From positions 2,297,501-2,361,500 of the forward strand of contig NC_059277.1 of the NCBI RefSeq assembly GCF_017591435.1: DNA of 64,000 nt, read 5' to 3'. Below the pieces are notes generated by a model. The model searched no databases, was not told the DNA's origin, and was given only the letters and a program-made list of their open reading frames with translations. Positions 12,985 to 22,900 of the stretch are shown here, one piece after another (the first letter of the stretch is position 1; every line of letters begins with the position of its first letter). The DNA comes from Portunus trituberculatus. Its lineage: Eukaryota > Arthropoda > Malacostraca > Decapoda > Portunidae. The translations under genes were made by a program, and so were the position numbers.

Positions 12985-13100
12985 GGTTTCCAAGTCTGTT
13001 TTTTTTATGATTATTGCGATAGTTTAACAAAGATTCTGCACAGTGAGGAAAAAATTAACCATAAAATGTAGCTAATCATCTCTGCTGTCCCTAAACACTC
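12985..13100. repeat. Dispersed unclassified repeat, copy 2 (partial)
   Basis: Matches the middle of the family (ATTCTAGCGATAG-like region and TAATCATCTCT). The copy is truncated relative to copy 3 at 13975-14190. Confidence 0.45.
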
Positions 13101-13149
13101 TTAAGCGTGTCAAAATACAGGCTAAGGTAACAATAGCCAGCACTCAAGT

Positions 13150-13235
13150 GGGGCTTTTTTTAATCTTTTCTTTTTTTTTTTTTTTGCCCTTGGCTGGCCC
13201 TCTCCCCTACTTAAAAAAATAAATAGATAAATAAA
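13150..13235 (+). repeat. GGGCTTTTTT...GCCCTTGGC dispersed repeat (partial)
   Basis: A G-rich start, a long T run, then TTGCCCTTGGCTGGCCCTC and an A-rich end. The same design is seen at 27335-27435 and 62437-62520, both also on the + strand. Confidence 0.5.
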
Positions 13236-13540
13236 ATAAGCGTCAGTACAGACAGCTCACGGAAAACACTTTAGACTACATTCAAAATTTCATTTTTTTT
13301 TCATTCTTTTTTAGAGGTCAAAATTTTGTACGTGCGCTTTCGAACATGAAATTCTGGAGGGATTTTTTTTTTCTTCTTTTTTTTTCGGGACTCCATTTGT
13401 TAGTCAATGAGTGAAGGACGTGCCTGGGTTTCGATATCTGAGAGCCGGTGTACTGCCTCGTGTGTGCGTGAAGGAGACAGAACTCTTCGAAATGACGGAA
13501 GGCGAGACAGTGCTGAAGATTCTCGAGTGGAACATTATCA

Positions 13541-13541
13541 C

Positions 13542-13590
<49 letters not shown>

Positions 13591-13649
13591 TATTACTATT
13601 ACTATACAAACGTAGTAATAATATTAGTACTAGTAGTAAAAGTTGTAGC

Positions 13650-13687
<38 letters not shown>

Positions 13688-13690
13688 CAG
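13541..13690. repeat. (ATT)n and (AGT)n compound microsatellites
   Basis: (ATT)n spans about 13541-13590 and (AGT)n about 13649-13690, with a short AT-rich spacer. Overlapping frames of about 105 residues (poly-Tyr/Ser or poly-Ile/Val) are artefacts. Confidence 0.95.
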
Positions 13691-13974
13691 CAGCAGCAGT
13701 TATGTTAAGGAAAGTGAAACATTATGAGGAAAAATAATCGAAATCACCTTTTAGAAAACTCTCCTTTAAAGCCACTGAAAAAGAAATAAAAAAAAAATAC
13801 AACAGAATCATCCTTCGTGTGTTTTCATGTCCCCGTCAGCAGTACATGCACGTCGGGGCTCTGCTGGGATAGAGCAAGAGGGTGGAGGAGGGGCTGCTAA
13901 CTGTAAATATCCGCCGTGTGCTTCGCCATTATGTCATTCCCTCCGTGTTTCCTCCTCTTGATTGGGTCCGCATT

Positions 13975-14190
13975 CTGAAAACACTCATCCACACCGCACA
14001 TCACTATTTCAAAGAGCTCTATATAGTTGAAGTTACACGGGTTTTCAAGGATGTCTTCACAGTTTTAGTAAGAGATATTTCTACATTATTAAGTCACTAA
14101 AGTGGAGAAACACCCTTGGGAACCCGGGTAATCAACTCTGTGGCCTTTGAAAATTGTCGCGGTGAGAGAGCAAAGCGTTCTTGTGTGTGG
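13975..14190. repeat. Dispersed unclassified repeat, copy 3 (longest)
   Basis: The fullest copy of the 11-17 kb family. It includes CATTCTGAAAACACTC at the left, the GAGCTCTATATAGTTGAAGT core, GGGAACCCGGGTAATCA and GCGGTGAGAGAGCAAAGCG at the right. Confidence 0.6.
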
Positions 14191-14438
14191 GTCTGAAAGT
14201 CTTACCAGCGTTAAGTGCGTGCACCATCCTCTCGTAACACTGTCAGCTCCATGTATAGCGTATTAGCGTTATATGTTCGTATAGGTGTTTATTCATGGAG
14301 GAGTTTGCTGTGTATGTGAGGGACGGAGGATGCTTGACTTGGGAAATTTGTGCCACTTCGGAGTGTAATGAAAGAAGGAAAAGAAAGATAATGCTTGAAA
14401 GGTTACCGGAAATATTGTCAGAGGATTGTTTTTGATGA

Positions 14439-14440
<2 letters not shown>

Positions 14441-14471
<31 letters not shown>

Positions 14472-14580
14472 GGATTGGTTTGATATATCGAGACTCATTC
14501 ACGACTCATGACTGATGCTTCGGAGTTTGCTCACGACTCATGGCAGGCTTCACACACACACACACACACACGCACACACG
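14441..14580. repeat. (GT)n and (CA)n inverted microsatellite pair
   Basis: (GT)n at 14441-14470 and (CA)n at 14552-14580 are about 80 bases apart and complementary, so they can form a stem-loop. GACTCATGACTGATGCTTCGG-like direct repeats of GACTCATG lie between. Confidence 0.85.
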
Positions 14581-15774
14581 GGACTATACTATCCAGACAC
14601 ACATTAACCAACACGAGCGCCACATTAGAACAGATTAAATCCATTAGAGGGAAGCGGAAGAATCATTTGCCTTAAAGAGAGTTGTATCCAACCCGTGATA
14701 GTCAACAAAGCACCACCAAACTGCAAAACTACAAAACGAGACTGCCACACTTGGGAAATTTCCTTTTTGGCATCTACTTGTATATTCGAATTTATCTTTT
14801 TTTTTTTCTTTTGGTATCATCTTTTTTATTGCAGTGAAGCACAGAAGTTGTGTAATGGATATCAATTCAGAATTTTTTTGTAGATTCATATTTTACCTTG
14901 TGATTTAATTTTTATTTCAATTTATATATTTTTTTTCTACCTTAAAATCATTACAACATATTCCTGCCGTCCTGGTGTCATTTCCAAGAGAGATTGAAGT
15001 AAAACCAAATCTCAGTTATATCTATCCCTAATTGAAACATTGAAACCCACATATCCACACTGAAGGTTATCACTACACGCACATGACACTCTCTTGCCGC
15101 CTTGATGTCGTCTCGAAGAGCTCCAAGCAAAACGTGAACAAAATCAAACTTAAACGGAACGATTTATTCCTTAATTAAGTGAACGCTCTCTGTCTGGGCG
15201 AGAAGCGTTGAGTCTGTGCTAAGCTGCTTTTTAGGCTCTGTGTAGGCTTCGTGTATAGGGCTGAAGGCGTGGAGACCTAAGCTTCAGACATTGTTATATT
15301 ACAGAGCTAAAGACAAAAGCAATATCACATTCAGTGTTATATATTTATACTGTCTTTGTTTAAAAGCAAAATATATACATATATATATATATATCGAGTG
15401 TTTTCTTGAGAGATGATACTGTCTACGAAGAAAACTCTGTCAGGGCTTGTCACTTCCGTGTCTAGCTACAAATAAATAATCTAGAATGTTAGTGGACGTT
15501 TCTCTTTCCTTTGAAACTTATACACAGACTTATCCTGAGAAGAAATGCCACAAAATACAGCGTGATAGGCTTCTTTGTTATGTTTGTTTATTTGTTTGTT
15601 TTTTGGTGGGGAGGCACAAAATATGTCTTTTTAAGAAAACTGTGCGTATATTTACTTACTTTTCAAATTCTCCTGAATGTCTACATATGTTCCTCTTCGT
15701 ATACTGAAGCGCAGACATTGTGATATACAGAAGAGTCACGACCTCATACTGAACACTCCCGCGCCTCACTTCCA

Positions 15775-15945
15775 TTGGTATTACAAGACTAAGGCTCTTG
15801 GTGACGTTACACTGTTTTTATGTGGGTTTTATGATTCTAGTGGCATGTTTATAAGGATCTTACTGTATTAAAAGGAGAGACACTCATGAGAACCCGGCAA
15901 GTAATCTCTGTGCCTTTGGAAATAGTTGTGGTGTGAATGCAAGGC
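15775..15945. repeat. Dispersed unclassified repeat, copy 4
   Basis: Contains AAGGCTCTTGGTGACGTTACAC, GATTCTAGTGG, GAGACACTCATGAGAACCCGG, TAATCTCTGTGCCTTTGG and a GTGTGAATGCAAGGCGTTTG end, aligning in order with copies 1 and 3. Confidence 0.55.
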
Positions 15946-16959
15946 GTTTGATAGACACTGGTTTTATTTCCTCGAATTTCCGTCGGCTCGCTTCTGTCCT
16001 CTTCGCTTCCATCGCATTCTTTTTTTATGCATCATATTATTTCCTTGTGGTAAAGTAGCACCATTATTATTGTCAACCGGAAACATGGTGTATTTTTGTC
16101 GTCTCGGCGATAGTTCGAAAATACCCAGTCTCCAACAAGGAGGGGCAGAATGCAGTACATTTCCTGCACAAATTATCCTAAGCATTTCCTTCATGATACA
16201 GCTCCTATAAAGAGTGTTTTGAAGTAATGGTATATTTCCTACTGAGATAAAACATAGTTTGTCTCCTTGTAAAGGGCAGAACACCACCTGACCATCACCC
16301 CTCGTTCTGGATCGTTCGGCCACTCCCGAGCGACACTTCGCTCATTTCTCTCTGCCACGTATGTCTCGAGAACCCTGCTTCTTCCGGTCACTCCACGTCT
16401 CAAGGCCCCAGTGAACACCTAACCGAGTCTACCTCGAGCCTCGCCAACACCCAGACGGCACAGAACTCCCTGGATTATCTAAGAACTGGCTTCATCCTCT
16501 ATCTGTCTCCCGGCGCCGTCAACGAGTTTGCCTCCAGTGTTGGTGAGTTTAGTGTTCCTCTGGCCCTCACTCACTGTGGAGGGAGACTCTTGGTGAGAGC
16601 CGGGTGGTGCGCAAGGTGTCCCTTTTGTTGTTATATTGTGTATACCTATGTGTTTTTGTAAGTTTGGAACCATTCGAAGCTGTTTATTACCGCCCCCACC
16701 TGGTTAAGTGTAGTTCATCCTGGGCCAGTTTAGAGGGGGCAGGCCAGTGATGGCGTTTCGCACCTCGCCCCTGCAACATATAGACTAAACTAGTAAGTTA
16801 TTAATTGCACTTCTATACAATTATTTTTGAGTCCCATTTCTTTCATTAATTCATAAAGTTATCTCCAACATATTTCCTTCACTGTACATTCATCCTTGCT
16901 CAGTTCTTAGTGGTGGTGTTTCTCCTCTTCCGAGAGTCTTTGACTATAACTAACAGGTA

Positions 16960-17062
16960 TATCCGCCCTATAGTACTACAGCACGTGTTTAAAGAGAGTT
17001 TTCTGTCTTATCTTACCACAACTATTTTTGAAGGCCACGGAGATGACTAGGTGAGTTCTCAA
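16960..17062. repeat. Dispersed unclassified repeat, copy 5 (partial)
   Basis: Left and middle parts of the family are recognisable (CCTATAGT...CACGTGTTTAAAGAGAG, GAAGGCCACGGAGATGACTA, GTGAGTTCTCAAAA). It is followed by two direct copies of GACCTGTCACTAGAACCATAA at about 17100-17160. Confidence 0.45.
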
Positions 17063-17344
17063 AATCGTTTCAGCACTCGGTAATGTAGAGATCTTGTTGA
17101 CCTGTCACTAGAACCATAAAAAATACTAATGGAAATCCGTGACCTGTCACTAGAACCATAAAAAAAAATAATAATGAAAATAATAATGAAAACCCGTGTA
17201 ATGAAAATAGTAACGAAAACCCGTGTCTTTAATTTTTTTTCTTCATTGCGGCGCAATAAGTGTCTGAATATTGGCCTATATTCAGCTCTCTACACTAAAT
17301 CGTATTTTACAGTAATTTATTTTATATGCTTGTATACTTTTTTT

Positions 17345-17910
17345 TATACCAAGTGGGCTTTTCACGGAAATTTATGGGCTAAAGAGGATACTTTTAAGGC
17401 CTGATTCACACCTAACGCTCACGCTCACACTCACGCGCAAGCCGCAGTCAAGCTCTAGCTCAGCTCATTTTACTTGTGTTCACACATGCCGCTCAAGCTC
17501 TCGCTGACCTCAGTCTGCTTTGTGGCGTCGGTGAGCCATGAGTGATTTCTCTACTCTGGAATTAGCGGGTATGGCATAGGAAGAGCTGACCGCGACTGGT
17601 TCACACCATGCGCTCACGCTCTCGCTCTTGCTGTCGCTCACGGTTGAGCACGCTCAAAATATCTTTTGCTTCGATCGTGAGCTTGATCGTCATGATGAGT
17701 AGAGCTGAGCGTAGATGATTGAGCGGACGGTTTGGATACTCTGCCTGTTTATCATTATAGAATATTTGAGTGCGATCACTTGCGTGCGCGTGAGTGTGAG
17801 CGTGAGCGTTAGGTGTGAATCAGGCCTTAGGGGTACCTCCTATCTCAAAGCCCACCCGCTAGGAAACCGTTGCCCGGGTGAGGAAGCCCAACCAACACTC
17901 GGACCGTGGA
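17345..17910 (+). repeat. Dispersed repeat split by a later MITE insertion
   Basis: The left part (GTGGGCTTTTCACGG, AATTTATGGGCTA) ends at 17396. The right part (GGGGTACCTCCTATCTCAAAG, GAAACCGTTGCCC, GAGGAAGCCCAACC) starts at 17828. An uninterrupted copy is at 27875-28005, which shows the empty-site arrangement. Confidence 0.75.
17397..17827. mobile_element. MITE with 43-bp perfect terminal inverted repeats
   Basis: The ends 17397-17439 and 17785-17827 are exact inverted copies starting AGGCCTGATTCACACC. TA flanks the element on both sides (17395-17396 and 17828-17829). Removing the element and one TA restores a sequence that lines up base for base in length with the intact copy at 27875-28005. 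The 431-bp interior has no long frame and is rich in GCTC/GAGC motifs. This is a non-autonomous DNA transposon. TA duplication fits Tc1/mariner-type or related superfamilies, but the superfamily is not proven. Confidence 0.9.
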
Positions 17911-18736
17911 CAAATACTTTAAAAGGTTCCGGACATTATTCTCTCAAATAAATACTCAACACTTCATTAATAATAACATTGCTACAGTTTTTAATATTCT
18001 GGGTGGCATGACGGTAATACTCGTAAATGGTAGGTTCCACAGTTCCTTTATCCTCCAGGTTCCACTGTTCCTTTATCCTCCCCGACATTAGTTGCTGCAT
18101 CGCCTCCCTGTTGCTGTATGTGATTATATCAGTGGTTCTCGATTAACCTATACCTATGCTAGTACATGTAGGCTTGGCAGAGCTGGAAGGCCTGTTATTC
18201 CTTAAAGCCCAGCCAGGAAGCAGCGTTTAGATTTGTTAGACTTTTTTTTATATGATAGCCTGTCCTCAAGGATACGTGAGAGACCTGGTGAGTGATGACG
18301 GGGTGTGGTAGCCAGAGACAATGTAAATAGTTGTGACTCGCTCCGCCCCCCCCCCACACACACACACGCACGATAGAGAACTGTTACAGCAGTAGAAAAT
18401 TCTATGATCGTGCAGCAAAGAAAAAATTTATTAAGATCTGTTTCACCTCTATGAATTACACCTATGTATTTGTTGCATTCCCTTAACCTCCTCTTTCTCC
18501 TATTCTTTTTCCATGATCCCTACACCTCTTTCCTCCGTTCGTCTCCTCTTCTTTATTTTTCTACCTTTTCCTCTTCTCTCGGAGACGCAACAAGGTAAAT
18601 ATCAGTCTTAATCACTCGTTCTATAATGTTTGTTGTCTAGATGTGTATAGTTTGGTTTGTGAGGGTTTAGGGGGATATTGTTGTTTTTTGTATGTATTGT
18701 GAACCAATGGAACATTAAATGCAAAAGCCTCAAGCA

Positions 18737-18872
18737 AGTGTGTGTGTGTTAGGTAAACCGCTGCAGGTGAATAAGGGCTATACATTGCGGTTTTACCATT
18801 TGCCTCGTCGCGCCAGGGACTCGAACGCAGGCCCACTCGGTTGTAAGCCGAGTGTGCTAACCACTGCACCAA
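18737..18872 (-). mobile_element. tRNA-derived SINE, short copy
   Basis: On the minus strand it begins with GGTGCAGTGGTTAGCACACT, an anticodon arm CTCGG-CTTACAA-CCGAG (anticodon UAC, Val-like) and a B box GTTCGAGTCCC, then GCGACGAGGCAAATGG and a short body with TTCACCTGCAG. It ends in (CA)n (the + strand GTGTGTGTG at 18738). Most of the usual body is missing. Confidence 0.75.
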
Positions 18873-18922
18873 TATAGTCATTGCACTACACTTCGCGGTG
18901 TGTGTGTGTGTGTGTGTGTGTG

Positions 18923-19207
18923 TTTGATCTGTTGCAGTCTCTGACGAGACAGCCAGACGTTGCCCTACGGAACGAGCTCGCTCATTATTTCCCATCTTCG
19001 GATAGGCCTGAGACCAGGCACACACCATACACCGGGACAATAAGGTCATAACTCCTCGATTTACATCCCGTACCTACTCACTGCTAGGTGAACAGGGGCT
19101 ACACGTGAAAGGAGGAGACACACCCAAACATCTCCACCCGGCCGGGGAATCGAACCCCGGTCCTCTGGCTTGTGAAGCCAGCGCTCTAACCACTGAGCTA
19201 CCGGGTG
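18923..19207 (-). mobile_element. tRNA-derived SINE with near-intact tRNA head
   Basis: Minus strand. The head GTAGCTCAGTGGTTAGAGCG, anticodon arm CTGGC-TTCACAA-GCCAG, T arm CGGGG-TTCGATT-CCCCG and a 7-bp acceptor pairing (CACCCGG with CCGGGTG, with one extra base before it) give an almost complete cloverleaf with anticodon CAC. The body contains CCCCTGTTCACCTAGCAG, GTAGGTACGGGATGTAA and GGTCTCAGGCCTA, ending TGCAACAGATCAAACACAC. (GT)n tracts flank both ends (18899-18922 and 19205-19231). A tRNA finder may call the head as a tRNA gene. The attached body argues for a SINE. Confidence 0.85.
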
Positions 19208-19394
19208 TGTGTGTGTGTGTGTGTGTGTGTGGCAAGTATTGGCATAGGACTGAGAGGTGTTAATGGTGGTTGACAGGGACTAGAGGTGCTGGTGGTGACG
19301 TGACATACTTGGGGCGCAATTTGGTGCTTGCCGTGGCATAGCGTGAGGGAAGTGGTGAGTTGTGATGTGTCCCTCTCACCACTGCCTGGGTGTA

Positions 19395-19397
<3 letters not shown>

Positions 19398-19430
<33 letters not shown>
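19398..19430. repeat. (GA)n microsatellite
   Basis: Pure dinucleotide run in the MED25 upstream flank. AT-rich DNA with no recognised gene follows to 19750. Confidence 0.9.
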
Positions 19431-19433
<3 letters not shown>

Positions 19434-19903
19434 GAAAGTAGATATGCATTTAAAACCGCTCTTGCTTCTAATTTTATTAATTTTCTTGTTCCATATATTG
19501 CTACTTTCGTTAGTTTTATATTTTTTAAATTTATAAATTCATTGTTTTTTTTTTTCTTACTATGTAAACATATTCGTATGAAAAGAAAAGTATGCGATAC
19601 ACCAAAAAAATTCCTAAGACAATTCCTTATCATATTCTCACTAGTTATTGTTTCTACCTTTTCATTTTATATTATCCCCTAAGTATTTCCATATAACTTC
19701 ACAAGAAAAAAATAAGAAAGAAAAAAATATACAGAGTTGAGCCGAAACACACATTAACCGAAGTAGTTAATCCCGAACCGCGAGCGTCCGCCAACAACAT
19801 TAACACAACAAAACTTTTCCTCCTTGCCGTCAGTCACTCGTGCTCCATGAAAGTCTCCTGCCGCTAGTGGAGAGACGACAGGCTGCGGCCATTCCCCTCC
19901 ACC

Positions 19904-22900
19904 ATGAATTTCGACCGGACAGACATCGTGTTCGTGGTGGAGAAGAGTGTGTCCATGAAGACCTACCTGACGGAGCTGCTGGAGTCCTATGTCACACCTA
20001 TCATATCGTGAGTTTCCTGGGACTGGGGTGAGGAAGTAAACGGTAATAGAGTGGGAGATACAGTAGTGATGATTTATTGCCATTTTTGTCGCTTTACCAC
20101 TTTGGCAGATGGGTCTTGTGCATTCGGCGTTCGGTGGCAGGATAATTTTTGTTTATTTGGTGTTTTGTTATTTTAGTAAAAAGAAAAAAAAAAAAAAAAA
20201 AAACTCTGGTGAGGAATTAAGATGGAAGCTTACTGGTAACTAGACCGTGGGTTGAATGGATGGTAGGAAGAAAGGCGGTAAGTTTAATGAAAATGTAATG
20301 ATAATGGAAAGACTAAATTTGTACTGTTATTTAATGTTAGATACAGGAAGTGTGGACAATGTTTGTCTGAATAATTTTTAGAGCTCCAATCTATGCAAAA
20401 TAAAAAGAAATTGAGGAATTATAAAAAAGCCCACAGGTGCTGCCCCTGTAGAGAACAACCAAAACCAATGTGTTATCCAAACCTCACTCTTGGAATTGTG
20501 CAAGTTACAGGAAGTGAGGATACAGAAGCAGGGAAGATGTTCAAGAGTTTACCTGAAAAGGGATAAAAGATTGAGAAAACTAATTGAGATAATTTTTTTT
20601 TGTGTGTGCACATTGGATTGATAGATCTTGTGGCTTTGGCTGATAAAGGAGGAAAGATTTGGTTTGTTGTTTCCTCAGTGCGCTGAGAGAGTGGCTGTGG
20701 TCAAATTGCCAGTGTAACAACATCCTGACACTGGTATTTTGATTCTACAACGATGTCAGCATTTTGTCTTGAAATGATGTCTATGCCAAAATGTTGTCAG
20801 CATTATTTTATTAATCATATTTTTTATCAGTCAAATAAAGTTAAAAACAGATTCAAAGTGCACATTATGCTGTTTTGATGAAGTTGGAGAGCATCACATT
20901 AAAATTCACACATTAAAACAGTTAAAACACACTAAATAATATGAAATTAGTTATGGAATGTAGCACAATAGACATTTATCTAAACATATTCTCCCAGTCT
21001 ATTAAGGTTGGAGAGCTTTACATTAAGAATTAACTTATTCAAACAGTTAAAAATATATCAAAAAATGTGAAATTTAAGTAGGTATGCCATGTAGGCTCAG
21101 TGCTACCATCTGCAGCCATCATATTGAAGTGCTTGTCTTGGCCTCACCTCACATAAGTATTTTGTGTAAGGAAAGGTGTTTGCAGGTCTGTAAAACTAAT
21201 AAAAACCGTAGTATAGTACTGTAGTAGCCTATCTAGATTCATTATTACTATAAATTACTGCTGGGAGAGATATGATCAGGTGTTTCTCTAAACACATTCA
21301 AACCTTGCCCTGCATAGTCTGTATGCTTAATCTTCTTATATATTGTGTTTCTCTTGTTTGGATACATTGCCTAACTATCCCAAAAGTGGTCTTGTTCTTT
21401 ATATTGAAAATGATTGGGCATCCAAAAGCAAACAGACCTGACTTTGCTGAACTAGCTCAACTATTTTGAGATGTTTCAGTACGGAGTCAAAAGAAAAAAG
21501 ATGATCTATTGGACAAAATTGCTGACCCATTAGACAAATTGTGAATACCAAAATACCAGTTCTGGTATTCTGACATACCAGTATTATGTCTACCAACCCT
21601 AAGACTCGGTGCACGCAAGCCACTTTTTTTTAGGTCAATGGCCGCCACAAAAAAATGGTAAAATAGAACACACACACACACTTCTATGGCTGTATACATA
21701 TGGGCCACTTTTTTGTGGCAACCACAAAATAGTGGCAAGTTGTGGTGGGCAGGTCCATTTTTCTGATCACACAACTGTGGCCGGCCACAGAAGCCAGCGA
21801 TAGAAATCGTTATTTCCAAAAGCAGCATACATTCAAGCCACTTCTAATTGCTGCCACCTTATCACGTGTGTTGCAGAGTCAACTATTCCTACGGTGAGCG
21901 AAGAAGGTGGAAGGCGTGAGTTGTTTGACTGTGAAGCATTGATTGCACAGGTTGAGAAAAGACCAGGGCTTTATGATTTCCAGCTGAAGGAATACAGTGA
22001 TAAGAATGTTAGAGAAAAATTGTGGACAGAGGTCTGTTAGGCTGGAGTAAACTTTCTCCTGAGGAAAGAAATGAGAAAGGTAACATAATATACTTTATTG
22101 AAAGAAATAGACATTGTTCATCAGTAAATTTTGTATGCATGTATATATGTGTGTATTTGTATTTGTGCATGTGTGTGTTAAGCTGTGTGTTTGTATGTAA
22201 TATGTAAGTGTGTATGTGCATAGTGTGTGTGTGTGTATATTTACTTAGTTGTAGTTTTACAGGGCCTGGGCTTTATGCTTGTGTGGCCCCGTCTCCATAT
22301 CTACACTTATCCAATTTTTCTTTAAAACTAGGCACACTCGTTCCTGACACCACTTCTTCACTCAAACTGTTCCACGTCTCAACACATCTTTGTGGGAAAC
22401 TATATTTTTTAACATCTCTCAGACATCTTCCCTTTCTCAGCTTTTTACTATGTAATCTTGTGCTTTGAATGTCATATTCTTCTCTCAGGATCAGTTTCTC
22501 CTTATCCACTTGGTCCATTCCGTTGATCAATTTATAAACGTGTGTGTGTGTGTGTGTTTCACTGTTTTACTGTTTGATCTGCTGCAGTCTCTGACGAGAC
22601 AGCCAGACGTTACCCTACGGAATGAGCTCAGAGCTCATTATTTCCGATCTTCAGATAGGCCTGAGACCAGGCACACACCACACACCGGGACAACAAGGTC
22701 ACAACTCCTCAATTTACATCCCGTACCTATTCACTGCTAGGTGAACAGGGGCTACACATGAAAGGAGACATGCCCAAATATCTCCACCCGGCCGGGGAAT
22801 CGAACCCCGGTCCTCTGGCTTGTGAAGCCAGCACCCTAACCACTGAGCTACTGTGTGTGTGTGTGTGTGTTTATATATTAATATTTCTTTCTTATATTAT

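Noticed and set aside
14400..14600. Pre-miRNA-like hairpin from the (GT)n/(CA)n pair
   Set aside because: The stem would consist only of a complementary microsatellite. There is no mature-arm-like unique sequence.
18800..19207. Genuine tRNA-Val genes
   Set aside because: The tRNA-like heads continue into a body repeated elsewhere in the window, so SINEs explain them better. The copy at 19140-19207 remains borderline.
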